Notes: a model not told the origin generated them from the letters alone. A stretch of 34,923 nt of DNA from Bacteroides sp. (GCA_014801585.1 JAAVDX010000030.1:1-34923), one strand, 5' to 3'; shown: positions 9,247-18,398, counted from the stretch's first letter. Program-made: numbers and translations.

Positions 9247-10116
9247 ATGGATTCTAACTTATTTAATCCCAAGCTCACGGTCATAGTGGCTGTGTACAAC
9301 AATCCCCGCTGGTTGCGTCTGATACTTGACGCATTGTGTAGCCAGCATCTGCACTCTCTGAAACCGGAGGAGATTGAGATTGTCATAGCCGATGACGGAT
9401 CATCAGAAGAAAATGTATCCCTGCTGAGGCATTATATGAATGATATTCATCCGGAGAAGAACATCATTCATGCCTGGCATGCTGATGAAGGGTGGCGGAA
9501 GAATATGGCCCTTAACAATGCACTCAGAAGCTCGAAGGGTGAATATGTTATATTTGTTGATGGCGACTGCATCCCTCATCCGGAGTTCTTAGAAGATCAT
9601 TGGCGACTGCGCAAGCCGGGAGTCGTTATGGGCGGACGAAGGATCGAATCCGGGAAAGCCGTGACAGAAATGATAGAAAGCTGGGACGAACTACCGAAGA
9701 ATTATTTCTCGCTGGTCAGAAAATGTGTGGTAAAAAATATATTAACAGACAAATCAGCATCCCCTTTAGCTCAGATTCGTAGGTCAATCCGATTCCCATT
9801 CATATTCGGTAGGCCGATCGGGCTTAAATCTCAAGGGATTTTAGGTGCTAATTTCGGAATCTACCGAAGAGATTTAGAGAGGGTCAACGGATTTGACGAA
9901 CGGTATCTTGATCCTGGTACGGGCGAAGATTGCGATCTGGATGTCCGTCTGGCTAATGCCGGCATCCGACATCTCAAAGCATCCCATTACGCACTGATGG
10001 TACATCGCCATCACAACCGACTGGACTGGAGTTCGGAGCGCAATGCCGAACTCTACCGTCAAGCCCGAGAAAACAAGATTACATATGTGGAAACCGGGTT
10101 AAGACATTCAGATTAA
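9247..10116 (+). CDS. Family 2 glycosyltransferase with GT7-like C-terminal half
   Basis: 289 residues from the start at 9247 (MDSNLFNPKLTVIVAVYNN). The frame is open back to 8995, but the extra 84 residues run antisense through the divergent gene and across the promoter, so they are not used. Motifs: IADDGSSEENVS, DEGWRKNMALNNALRSSKGE, DGD in YVIFVDGDCIPHPEF as the metal site, and GTGEDCDLDVRLANAG near the C-terminus. The layout, with a galactosyltransferase-like second half, is common in Bacteroidetes surface polysaccharide loci. The next glycosyltransferase follows after 71 bp and shares the same architecture, so both may extend one glycan. Confidence 0.9.
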   Translation: MDSNLFNPKLTVIVAVYNNPRWLRLILDALCSQHLHSLKPEEIEIVIADDGSSEENVSLLRHYMNDIHPEKNIIHAWHADEGWRKNMALNNALRSSKGEYVIFVDGDCIPHPEFLEDHWRLRKPGVVMGGRRIESGKAVTEMIESWDELPKNYFSLVRKCVVKNILTDKSASPLAQIRRSIRFPFIFGRPIGLKSQGILGANFGIYRRDLERVNGFDERYLDPGTGEDCDLDVRLANAGIRHLKASHYALMVHRHHNRLDWSSERNAELYRQARENKITYVETGLRHSD

Positions 10117-10187
10117 TGACTCATCACCCCAATTTCTAATCATATCCATCAGTAGATCGGATAAGAGAATAATCAGATACTTGACGT

Positions 10188-11003
10188 ATGACCACATCTT
10201 TAATCATATCTACATATAACCGTCCTGACGCACTGGAGGTATGTCTACGCAGTATTGCTGAGTTAAGGCAACTGCCGGACGAAGTGATTATAGGCGACGA
10301 CGGAAGTCGGGAGGATACTCGGGAAGTAGTGGAACGTCTCAGACCACTGATTCCGACAAAGGTAAAGTATATATGGCAACCTGATGAAGGCTTCCGCCTC
10401 GCCATGATCCGCAACCGCTGCGTGGCGGAATCAGAGGGGGAGTATATTATCCAGATCGATGGCGATCTGTACCTACATCCGGACTTCATAACGGACCACT
10501 TACGCGAAGCCCGAGAAGGCTATTTTCTTAAAGGAGGGAGAGTTCAGTTAGGCGAAAATCTGACTAAGGAAATCTGTCATTCGCGCCGACCTAAGAGGAT
10601 CGGCTTCTTAGCATCAGGGATTGAGAGCAAGAGACCCAACACCCTGCGCCTTCCTTTAATTGCGGATTGGCTCGCCCCGCGCTATCGAAAAAATCGCGAC
10701 AATGTACTCGGTTGCAATATGTCATTCTTCAGGAAAGACTTTATTGCTGTCAACGGATATGATGAATCTTTCGAAGGGTGGGGAGGAGAGGATCTTGATA
10801 TATCTCTTCGTTTCCGTAACCTCGGACTTGGGAAAAGATACCTTAAATTCTGTGCCATCGGATATCATCTGTGGCATCGTGAGGCCTCAAAAGAGGCGAG
10901 CGAGCGCAATCATCGTCTGGCGAGAGAACATGCTTCCGGAGGAGTGGTTAAAGCGCAGAAAGGCGTAGAGCAATATCTTAAAGGTCGGGACGCTACTCTT
11001 TAA
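10188..11003 (+). CDS. Family 2 glycosyltransferase with GT7-like C-terminal half
   Basis: 271 residues. Opens MTTSLIISTYNRPDALEVCL; IGDDGSREDTREVVE for the nucleotide site; DGD in IIQIDGDLYLHPDF; FEGWGGEDLDISLRF and YHLWHRE in the second half. It is a paralogue-like neighbour of the previous gene (same order of motifs, including DEGFRLAMIRNRC), so the pair may be an old duplication. It probably acts on lipid A-core or capsule; this is inference. Its stop overlaps the end of the convergent AmpG-like gene by 11 bp (10993-11003), with no terminator hairpin between them. Confidence 0.9.
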   Translation: MTTSLIISTYNRPDALEVCLRSIAELRQLPDEVIIGDDGSREDTREVVERLRPLIPTKVKYIWQPDEGFRLAMIRNRCVAESEGEYIIQIDGDLYLHPDFITDHLREAREGYFLKGGRVQLGENLTKEICHSRRPKRIGFLASGIESKRPNTLRLPLIADWLAPRYRKNRDNVLGCNMSFFRKDFIAVNGYDESFEGWGGEDLDISLRFRNLGLGKRYLKFCAIGYHLWHREASKEASERNHRLAREHASGGVVKAQKGVEQYLKGRDATL

Positions 11004-12285
11004 TTTGCTTTCTGACAAGACCTGTTACCGCGAATGTTACGACAGAAACGGCCATTATCAGCCAGAAGAAGGGAGCGTAGGGGGAAGTTGGATCAAGAGA
11101 TGCCATCTGTTCGAACAGCCAGCCGGCAGCCATACCGGGAATCATCATTCCAAGAGCCATAAAGGCTGTGCAGAAGGCATAGTGGGATGTGCTGCTTTCA
11201 CCTCTGCTAAAATACATCAGATAGAGCATAAATGAGGTAAATCCGAAACCATAGCCGAATTGTTCAAAACCGATAAGCACTGATATGAGAGTAAGATTTT
11301 CCGGTTGAGCCGAAGCCAGATAACAATAGACTCCACAAGGAAGCGTAAGAGCGGCAGCCATCGGGAACAACCATTTGCGTAGTCCTCCCTTAGCTATCAG
11401 CACACCTCCCAAAACACCACCGGCAAGAAGAGCAATGACACCTACCGTGCCGTTGACAAAACCTATTTCCGAAGTAGACATTCCCAATCCGCCATCTGCC
11501 ATGCCATCCTTCATAAAAGGTTGAATCATCTTTATGCACAAAGCCTCCGGAAGACGATACAATAACATAAAGGCAAGGGCTACCAAGATTCCAGGTTTGC
11601 TAAAGAATGTCCGGAAGGTCATCAGAAAGTCCGACAGAATATTTGAGGCAGTCACTCCCGGAGTGGGGCGATCCGACTTCGGATGAGGAAGAGCATATAT
11701 ATGGTAGACGAATACCAGAAGGAAGAACACCGACAACAATCCGAAGGTAAGACTCCATGCCCGTGGGATATTTCCGAGAGACGTCTCAAGATATCCTGCG
11801 AGCATCACAATTCCTCCCTGACCCAATATACTTGCTATGCGATAGAACGTAGAGCGGACACCGACGTAAGCAGCCTGGCGACGCTCATCGAGTGCGAGCA
11901 TATAGAAGCCATCAGCAGAAATGTCATGAGTAGCCGATGCAAAAGCCATCACCCAAAATATCGCTAAAGTAGCGGAAAAGAATAAAGAGCCGGGAAGCAC
12001 GAAAGCCACTCCCGCCATGGTCAGAGCAATCAGCAACTGCATAGCGAGAATCCACCAACGCTTGGTACGCATCAGATCGACAAAGGGACTCCAGAAAGGT
12101 TTGATAACCCAGGGGAGATACAACCATCCGGTAAAGAATGCCATATCAGTTTTGGATACGCCAAGATTCGTGTACATCAGTACGGTCAGCGTATTTACAG
12201 CGAAGTAGGGAAGTCCTTCCGCAATGTATAGTGTCGGTATCCATGCCCAGGGAGACCGTTTTCCTTTTATAACCTTATCTCTCAT
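10993..12285 (-). CDS. ampG: AmpG-like major facilitator permease
   Basis: 430 residues with about 12 predicted membrane segments. The N-terminus SPWAWIPTLYIAEGLPYFAV and the segment GWLYLPWVIKPFWSPFVDLM (near 52-71) are typical of the AmpG/PAT group of MFS transporters. AmpG brings anhydro-muropeptides from the periplasm into the cytoplasm for cell-wall recycling; some relatives carry other sugars, so the substrate is inferred. It follows the DUF4922 gene by 90 bp on the same strand, and the two others upstream are an amidase-like protein and a glycosyltransferase, which supports a cell-wall role. Three 18-bp repeats occupy the gap before its start. Confidence 0.83.
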   Translation of the reverse strand: MRDKVIKGKRSPWAWIPTLYIAEGLPYFAVNTLTVLMYTNLGVSKTDMAFFTGWLYLPWVIKPFWSPFVDLMRTKRWWILAMQLLIALTMAGVAFVLPGSLFFSATLAIFWVMAFASATHDISADGFYMLALDERRQAAYVGVRSTFYRIASILGQGGIVMLAGYLETSLGNIPRAWSLTFGLLSVFFLLVFVYHIYALPHPKSDRPTPGVTASNILSDFLMTFRTFFSKPGILVALAFMLLYRLPEALCIKMIQPFMKDGMADGGLGMSTSEIGFVNGTVGVIALLAGGVLGGVLIAKGGLRKWLFPMAAALTLPCGVYCYLASAQPENLTLISVLIGFEQFGYGFGFTSFMLYLMYFSRGESSTSHYAFCTAFMALGMMIPGMAAGWLFEQMASLDPTSPYAPFFWLIMAVSVVTFAVTGLVRKQIKE

Positions 12286-12303
12286 TTAAGAACACTTTCA
12301 CAT

Positions 12304-12357
12304 ATTAAGAGAGTTACTGAGATTAAGAGAGCTACTTAGATTAAGATAGCTACTTAG
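12304..12357 (-). repeat. Three tandem 18-bp repeats upstream of the AmpG-like gene
   Basis: Units at 12304-12321, 12322-12339 and 12340-12357 read ATTAAGAGAGTTACTGAG, ATTAAGAGAGCTACTTAG and ATTAAGATAGCTACTTAG. They fill most of the 90-bp gap between the DUF4922 gene and the AmpG-like start at 12285. They could be operator sites or simply a slippage-prone spacer. Confidence 0.88.
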
Positions 12358-12375
12358 ATCGTTTAAATCCGAACA

Positions 12376-13218
12376 CTATCTAAGAATCGCAGTTTCTGAA
12401 AAGATTCTTTCGAGGTCAGCAGTAGAAATTCGCTCAAAATCATCTTTTCGCGGCATTACGATCAATCCTGCCATATCAATTGCCCCCGGACTAACCATAA
12501 GTTCCGGATAGCAAGAGGGACGGTGGGCCGACCTTGGAACGACTGCCACTCTTAACAGACCATCCTTACCAATCCAGAAATAAGCATTTACCAAAGCTGC
12601 ATCCTCCTTACCCGAAAGGCGGTCCAAACCCTTGACTTCGGTCATTCTTTTCAGGTTAAGCAATCCCTCGGCATCGGGAGTAATAACGGAATATTCCACC
12701 TTGTAAGGCCAGTCATTGGGATTGCCTCCATTTTCAAGATAATTCATAAGAGGGAGCTCAGAAGTCATGACAGCCTGACAATGGAGATGGTCGGGTGCCG
12801 AGGCACCGGCTCGAGCGCCATTGTAGAATACAGTCATCCCCGGTAACTTTTCCGCCATAGAGGCCATATCGAGAGGGATTGCATCCTGAGGACGATGATC
12901 GATAGCGGCGATCGTGAAATGAAGAGGGAAAATAGGGAAAGGATTGATGAGAAACTCCCAACCCGGAAGAATCTCTTCCGACAACTGTTCCTTAGGGCGA
13001 TTAGCAGCGCAGAGGAAACAAGGCCGAGTAGAAATAGAAGCCTTATCAATCTTCGCACCGGTCGAGACGATTCTTGCCGGATTGCATTGGAAAGCCCCAT
13101 TCAAACTTCCAAGTTTAAATTCGCGTCGTTCTGTGAGCCCGAGCCTTTCATAATTTTCGCGTGCCATCGGCCACTCAGCCAACTGATGATCGCGAACCTC
13201 CTGAAGAATAGAAATCAT
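12376..13218 (-). CDS. DUF4922 protein, GalT/Ap4A-phosphorylase-like nucleotidyltransferase
   Basis: 280 residues, cytoplasmic. I recognise it as DUF4922. The sequence shows a GalT-like site: a CxxC pair (Cys67, Cys70 in RPCFLCAANRP), NPFPIFPLHFTIAAIDHRPQ with His100 and His108, and HLHCQ at 144-148, in the place of the HxHxQ catalytic motif of galactose-1-phosphate uridylyltransferase and Ap4A phosphorylase. A nucleotidyl transfer or phosphorolysis reaction on a sugar phosphate or nucleotide sugar is therefore likely; the substrate is unknown. Its setting between a glycosyltransferase and an AmpG-like importer suggests processing of salvaged cell-wall sugars. The 125 bp upstream are AT-rich with repeated ATCAAT and TTACTTATTACTT motifs, and no clear -7 box. 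Confidence 0.8.
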   Translation of the reverse strand: MISILQEVRDHQLAEWPMARENYERLGLTERREFKLGSLNGAFQCNPARIVSTGAKIDKASISTRPCFLCAANRPKEQLSEEILPGWEFLINPFPIFPLHFTIAAIDHRPQDAIPLDMASMAEKLPGMTVFYNGARAGASAPDHLHCQAVMTSELPLMNYLENGGNPNDWPYKVEYSVITPDAEGLLNLKRMTEVKGLDRLSGKEDAALVNAYFWIGKDGLLRVAVVPRSAHRPSCYPELMVSPGAIDMAGLIVMPRKDDFERISTADLERIFSETAILR

Positions 13219-13302
13219 CTCAAATAACGTATTTCCAAAAGCATGTTACATACAATCTATTGGATATCAATGAAAATCAATTTGATTATCAAAGAATATC
13301 AA

Positions 13303-13380
13303 TAGAGTAATACTTATTACTTATAACCTATTACTTATTACTTTTCGATAGAGTTCTGACGATGTCAGAACTCTATCGAA
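13303..13380. repeat. Foldback element: 17-bp perfect hairpin plus AAGTAATAAGTAATAG repeats
   Basis: TTCGATAGAGTTCTGAC (13344-13360) and its exact reverse complement (13364-13380) flank a 3-base loop. Read on the minus strand the hairpin is followed by AAGTAATAAGTAATAGG and a second, similar unit, to about 13303. The stop codon and last codons of the glycosyltransferase gene (stop at 13365-13367) lie inside one arm. On the minus strand no T-run follows the stem, so it is not a classical terminator. Confidence 0.85.
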
Positions 13381-14753
13381 TCGTCTTCTTCATCGGGATG
13401 AAACTCCTCATCATGCGGGTGCTCACGGTTGTAACGCACACGTGCCACGAGTTCATTAGTGCGCAGGAAATCCTTATAGGCATTATGCTGATTGACCTTC
13501 TCAATAGGGAGAGCAGCATCGGAGTTACCTTCCCAGCGACGGCAATAATAGATACCATCGAAGATACGACCGATTTTATAATTGCGGCTCAGACGAAGAC
13601 ACATTGCGTAATCCTCACCATAACTTACGTTAGGGAAAAGGATCTGACGGGCAACCTCAGTGTAGAACGCGCGGGGCGCGCCGAAACCGTTAACCCGAAG
13701 AGCATTGTTGGGCCCATTAACATCAGTCCACTCGCGATGATCGATTAGGCCGGGCGGAATGGGACGCAGGTCAAAATCAGTCATGAAATAACTTCCGATT
13801 ACGACAGCCGCGCCCGTCTCATAGAATTTATCGACAATAGTGGCGAGAGTATTCTCAGTGGAATAGATATCATCAGAATCCAACTGCACTGCAAAACGAC
13901 CACAATGTTCCGAGAGCAACGCCTCATTCCAGCATCCGCCGATACCAAGCCCCTCCGAACCATTGAGCAGAATCAATTTAAGTCGGGGGTCATCGATAGC
14001 TTGGAGCAGTTCGCGAGTGCCATCAGATGAGGCATTATCAACTACAATTACATTAAAATTGAAATCCGCCTTCTGCGAAAGAGCAGACTTCACGGCATCA
14101 CCGATAGTCTTCACGCGATTTCTGACAGGAATGACGATTGAGGCCTCCACGCCATTCTCCCAATCAGGAAGTTCGGAAAAATTGAACGTCTCGGGATTTT
14201 CAGAGGTGAGACCATCAATTTCGAAGAGATGCTGATAGAGTATTTCCTCCATTTCCGCCTGATAATGGATATTACGAGGATCAACGTAGTCATGTTGTTT
14301 CTCACCGCTCTTCCGATAATCCGTGCGCTGCATGGAATAAAGATATTCAGGAAGCATCTGGAAATATCTCCCCTGACTAAGCCGCAGACGGAGAGAATAC
14401 CAACCGCCGTCGAGCCAATCCGACTCTTCCGACTCGAAATCCTCAGTAGCAGAGAGCACATCGGCGGAATTGAGGAGCACGAGACCTCCGAAGTCAAAAT
14501 CATCGCGTACGGATCCGGGAGTGTACTGAATCAGCGGATGATCTATAAGCGAACCATCCGCGTTGACTTCCCGATACCAGGCATAGACCATCGACACGTC
14601 GGTGTCTTCGCCAACCTGACGCATACGGCGGATGGCATGGGGGAGGAGATGAATCTCGCGGTCGGTCAGACTGACGAGGATATATTGTTCGAGCGGACTG
14701 TGAAAGATAGCCTCCCGAAGAGTTTCAATGTTTTTAAAACGATGAATCTGCAT
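13365..14753 (-). CDS. Glycosyltransferase family 2 protein with an extra N-terminal GT-like half
   Basis: 462 residues. The catalytic GT-A domain starts near 205 ([20 protein letters not shown]), with [13 protein letters not shown], the metal site DSD in [16 protein letters not shown] and [20 protein letters not shown] in the acceptor part. Residues 1-175 look like a degenerate second copy of a GT fold: [20 protein letters not shown] lines up with the [11 protein letters not shown] segment but the nucleotide and DxD motifs are not seen. The C-terminus is acidic ([11 protein letters not shown]). It lies between the secreted amidase-like gene and the DUF4922 gene; a role in cell-wall or envelope glycan handling is inferred. 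Its 3' end forms one arm of a perfect hairpin. Confidence 0.85.
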   Translation of the reverse strand: MQIHRFKNIETLREAIFHSPLEQYILVSLTDREIHLLPHAIRRMRQVGEDTDVSMVYAWYREVNADGSLIDHPLIQYTPGSVRDDFDFGGLVLLNSADVLSATEDFESEESDWLDGGWYSLRLRLSQGRYFQMLPEYLYSMQRTDYRKSGEKQHDYVDPRNIHYQAEMEEILYQHLFEIDGLTSENPETFNFSELPDWENGVEASIVIPVRNRVKTIGDAVKSALSQKADFNFNVIVVDNASSDGTRELLQAIDDPRLKLILLNGSEGLGIGGCWNEALLSEHCGRFAVQLDSDDIYSTENTLATIVDKFYETGAAVVIGSYFMTDFDLRPIPPGLIDHREWTDVNGPNNALRVNGFGAPRAFYTEVARQILFPNVSYGEDYAMCLRLSRNYKIGRIFDGIYYCRRWEGNSDAALPIEKVNQHNAYKDFLRTNELVARVRYNREHPHDEEFHPDEEDDSIEF

Positions 14754-14871
14754 TGTAGTTAGAATTAGTGAAGTCGTTCGGAGAGTATCCGGTTCTAAGG
14801 TGTGGAAGGTTTAAGAGAGTGTTAGAATTTAAACCAAGTGTCCTCAAAGCCTATACAAGCTCCTTAAAACT

Positions 14872-17800
14872 TCAATGAGTAAAGAAATCAGAGATGATGC
14901 TCTTTCTATCGGCATCATCCTTGAGAGTTTCCAAGGGGATGGAATAGAAGGTGACACTACCTTTGCCAACCTGAGTGCGCACACCGGCAGCAGCACCCGA
15001 ATCGGTAAATGTAGCAATTACCGTGCCATTTTCGGAAGCGGGGGTCAGCGCATCGGGTTTTTCGACGATATAATGGTCGGAATTGACAGTATTGGAATAA
15101 CTCATGGATTTGCGGCCACTTCCGAGACTGACATTGATCTTGCCACTTCGAGTGCGTGAAGCCTCGTCATCGATGCTTACTCCGAGTATTCCGGTTGCGA
15201 AGTCGCGACTATTCTGATTACCGCGATTGTCAAAGAGGTCAGATACGGCAAACGAACCGCTGGCCAACAGATGACCGCCATTCTTCACAAAAGCCGAGAG
15301 TTTCTTCTGCAGCGATAAGGGGATTGCCTCATAGCGAACACCGCTTGTGCCCCGACCTACTGTAGTACGCTTCTGCTTGCCGAGAATAAGGTCAATATAT
15401 TTGTAGTTCTCAGGATTGATTACACCTGCCTCCACCGCACCGGCCGAACAGCTCACGAAACCATAACCGAGATCAGCGACAGCGTCGCCGTGAACAGCGG
15501 GGAAGTCAAAAGTATTACCTGCGACTACGGTACCGATTCCACTGCCGTTGCTACGTCCGAAACCATCTCCGGCTCCACGGCGGAACTCCGTCTGATAACC
15601 TGCGAAAGAGGCATCATTGATATAGGGCACACCGAAATCATTCTCAGAGTCAAAACCCGCTCTGCCATTATCGGAGAAGAAACCCGGAGCGGAGACACGA
15701 TCAAAACCATTGATGATCAATACGGGGTCGGAATTCTTTCCCTCACGCAGTGCAAGCGTCTCCGAGGGGAAAGAGACACCACCCTCATTTGCGGCGATCA
15801 CACGATAAGAATGGATCAGATCATCGGCCACTTTCAGATCGAAATGAGAAGAAGAAGTTTCGCCAACCTTATGGAAGCCGAGAGTACCCTCAGTGCGTTC
15901 GAGGATAATATATTTGTTAGGATTGGCAGTAGGTTCGAGAGAATCCGGAGTAGCGACCCACGACAGGCGATAATGATTAGCCTTAGTTTTCCTGATCGCG
16001 AAATTATGAACGGGGAGAGGCTGAATCACAACCTCACGGTCCTTTCTCTCGCTGACGAAACGAGCCATAGCCTTATATATAGCTCTTGACACTACGAAAC
16101 GGAAATTCGGGTCAAGACCATACTGCATGTCACCGAAATTCTGGTGGGAAAGGATCTCGATCAGAGTAGTTGGGACCTCAGCCACACGCGCTTCCAGATA
16201 AGACTTATCCCACATGGAGCGGCGCGTCCAGCGCGGTTCGTAAGTGCGACGAATATCCTGAGTTATCTGGCGCATAAGCATATCAGTCATCATACGCGAG
16301 TTGGTGCGGGGAGTACCATCAGCATACGAAGCACCGCCATTGGTGTAATAGATACCGAGAGTACCGACTGTAGAATCATCGGCACGCTTACCGGCATCAG
16401 AATGGAGAGCAAAAGAGATATCCACCGGGATATTCAGTCCCTCACGATTGGGGAGCACTCTCGAGCCTCCTGCGAGATAATTGACCCAATGTCCACGGGA
16501 GGTATAATCATCCTTATAATCATCGGTGCCATGGAAAGGGGAATAAACCTTTTCAGGGAAACCGGCCCAATGCATCCAATATCGGGCGCCCTCAAGATAA
16601 CGCGGCATACCGGAAGTAGTAAATACCGGCACACGACCGGGTCGAGTTGACTGCGGCTTACCGTTGGGATCCTCACGCACTACATCGTCGGGAGTGTTAA
16701 CTGCATCGATATCCTCATCCTCATCATCTTCGTCATCTTCATCGTCTCCTTCATTCTCATCGCTCTCATCGTCAGACTCATCATCGACTTCATCATCTTC
16801 ATCATCCTCCTCATCATCAAGATTTACGTTAGACTTAGAAGAAGACTCCGAGCTATTATCAGAAGAAGACTTTTCCGGAGTAGAAGGATCATAATAGATA
16901 TCGGCCCGACTTGAGGATCGAGCTATATTGCCCATACCGCCCCCGATCTTTATGGCATCGGCAGTGACTATGGTAGGTTCGCCACCCTTATCCGTTACGT
17001 TAGTCAGAGTCACGACAGGAGTCTTGGCAGAATAGCCCTCCTCGAGCGGGAAAGTGCCGAGATAGATCCAAGTGCCGCCACCCATCTTCTGATTGACGCG
17101 GAACTCACGCGAACCACCTGAATAATTCACGGTGTAATGAGCATCCGAAGTGGAATTAGGCAGAGTCTTATAGCTGACATAGACGGCATATTCGCCATCC
17201 TCAGGGATATCGGCATACCAAGCCGCAACCGACTGCTGACCGGCGTTGCGCACAGTCTCAGTCTGGCGATATGTGCCATTCTCAAAAGGATTCTCCGTGT
17301 CGCGGAAATCCGGGAGATCATAGATAAAGCCATCGAGTTCGCCCGTATGCCACTTCTTGGAGCCATTCTGCTCGACATAGGTAGTCTGCGAGAAAAGCAT
17401 TCCGCCCTCATTAGTATCATTATCGACGATGACTTCATGGCGACTATAGTCGCGCTCACGCGGAAGCATTACGTAAGCACCTGCATTTTCAAGCATAGGC
17501 ACGAGGAAGGGGAGCACATATCCCATAGTGTAGGTATCCTCGATAGACTGGAAAAGGAGACCGCGTTGCCACTGCCAGCCGCCGCCACGGAAATAGCGAC
17601 CGTGGCTATGCCAGAGAGCGACGATATCACCCTCCATACCCTTCTTCGGATGGACAAAAGGATTGACAGCTGTCACAAAAGGGGTGTTTTGACGATACTT
17701 CTCAGGAAGTTTGTCGATATGATTTATATAATACGTAAGCGGCCGATTGCCGACGCTCAGAGAGATATTATAAGAACTAATAGAATCGGGGAGTGCCTTC

Positions 17801-18330
17801 TTCACAGTCCTACTCAGGCCATTGATAAGATCACGGCTGACAGGCATATAAGTAAAATTCTCGTTAAGACTCACACTCACCGACTTGCGAGAATCATTCG
17901 GCGACACCTTATTGACGCGCAAACCACCGGGGTTCTGCTCCTTTGGAATCCAATCGATCACAACACGATTGACGGCCAGAGTCAGAGAATCATTCGATGG
18001 TTTTTCAGGAGGGGGTGCAGGTGTTGAGGTACGCTTTTTACGAGTATGAGAATAACTCGAACTTCTTGAATTTTTACCCTTGCCGGACTTTTTGGAATTC
18101 TTGGAATTCTTGGAATTTTTAGACTTATTCCTATTCTTAGAGCCTTTGGAACTATTTGAGTTCTTGGAGCCCTTAGAGCTTTTAGATTTACTCTTCTTAC
18201 CAGACTTAGAGGTAGTCTGGGTAGTTTTAGCCTTACTACGTTTCTTGGCTGCATAAGTATCAGTGGTTGCAGCTACGGCAAACACCATAATTGCAGCGAT
18301 AAGAATGTAAAAATATCTTTTGAATCTCAT
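14872..18330 (-). CDS. Secreted amidase_3-like protein with inserted golvesin domain and FN3-like region
   Basis: 1152 residues. Signal peptide at 1-27; Lys/Ser/Asn-rich linker at 28-100. Zinc amidase motifs appear in two parts: VALWHSHGR (His241/His243) and LPRERD (289-294), then after a large insert FALHSD (His643) and TTLIEILSHQ (Glu725). The insert holds a golvesin C-terminal-like beta domain (about 350-465) and a run of Asp/Glu/Ser (485-541). An FN3-like region follows at 775-865, and a C-terminal domain (870-1152) that I cannot name. Such proteins are often labelled xanthan lyase or amidase in Bacteroidetes. Cleaving the peptide from muramic acid in the cell wall is the likely job, by family. 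It heads the minus-strand group with a glycosyltransferase, DUF4922 and AmpG-like genes. Confidence 0.8.
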   Translation of the reverse strand: MRFKRYFYILIAAIMVFAVAATTDTYAAKKRSKAKTTQTTSKSGKKSKSKSSKGSKNSNSSKGSKNRNKSKNSKNSKNSKKSGKGKNSRSSSYSHTRKKRTSTPAPPPEKPSNDSLTLAVNRVVIDWIPKEQNPGGLRVNKVSPNDSRKSVSVSLNENFTYMPVSRDLINGLSRTVKKALPDSISSYNISLSVGNRPLTYYINHIDKLPEKYRQNTPFVTAVNPFVHPKKGMEGDIVALWHSHGRYFRGGGWQWQRGLLFQSIEDTYTMGYVLPFLVPMLENAGAYVMLPRERDYSRHEVIVDNDTNEGGMLFSQTTYVEQNGSKKWHTGELDGFIYDLPDFRDTENPFENGTYRQTETVRNAGQQSVAAWYADIPEDGEYAVYVSYKTLPNSTSDAHYTVNYSGGSREFRVNQKMGGGTWIYLGTFPLEEGYSAKTPVVTLTNVTDKGGEPTIVTADAIKIGGGMGNIARSSSRADIYYDPSTPEKSSSDNSSESSSKSNVNLDDEEDDEDDEVDDESDDESDENEGDDEDDEDDEDEDIDAVNTPDDVVREDPNGKPQSTRPGRVPVFTTSGMPRYLEGARYWMHWAGFPEKVYSPFHGTDDYKDDYTSRGHWVNYLAGGSRVLPNREGLNIPVDISFALHSDAGKRADDSTVGTLGIYYTNGGASYADGTPRTNSRMMTDMLMRQITQDIRRTYEPRWTRRSMWDKSYLEARVAEVPTTLIEILSHQNFGDMQYGLDPNFRFVVSRAIYKAMARFVSERKDREVVIQPLPVHNFAIRKTKANHYRLSWVATPDSLEPTANPNKYIILERTEGTLGFHKVGETSSSHFDLKVADDLIHSYRVIAANEGGVSFPSETLALREGKNSDPVLIINGFDRVSAPGFFSDNGRAGFDSENDFGVPYINDASFAGYQTEFRRGAGDGFGRSNGSGIGTVVAGNTFDFPAVHGDAVADLGYGFVSCSAGAVEAGVINPENYKYIDLILGKQKRTTVGRGTSGVRYEAIPLSLQKKLSAFVKNGGHLLASGSFAVSDLFDNRGNQNSRDFATGILGVSIDDEASRTRSGKINVSLGSGRKSMSYSNTVNSDHYIVEKPDALTPASENGTVIATFTDSGAAAGVRTQVGKGSVTFYSIPLETLKDDADRKSIISDFFTH

Positions 18331-18398
18331 AAATATGGATTATATAGTTATCAAATTCCGATAATAGTCTCAAAGAGACCATATTCATATCCAATCTA

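Noticed and set aside
12304-12357. CRISPR array
   Set aside because: The 18-bp units are directly adjacent, without spacers.
16715-16830. Trinucleotide-like repeat (CATCTT/CATCCT) as a microsatellite
   Set aside because: It encodes the acidic Asp/Glu run of the amidase-like protein and keeps its frame; explained by the protein sequence.
17137-18027. 296-codon open frame antisense to the amidase-like gene
   Set aside because: Low-complexity product, mirrored from the real gene with signal peptide and zinc motifs on the other strand.
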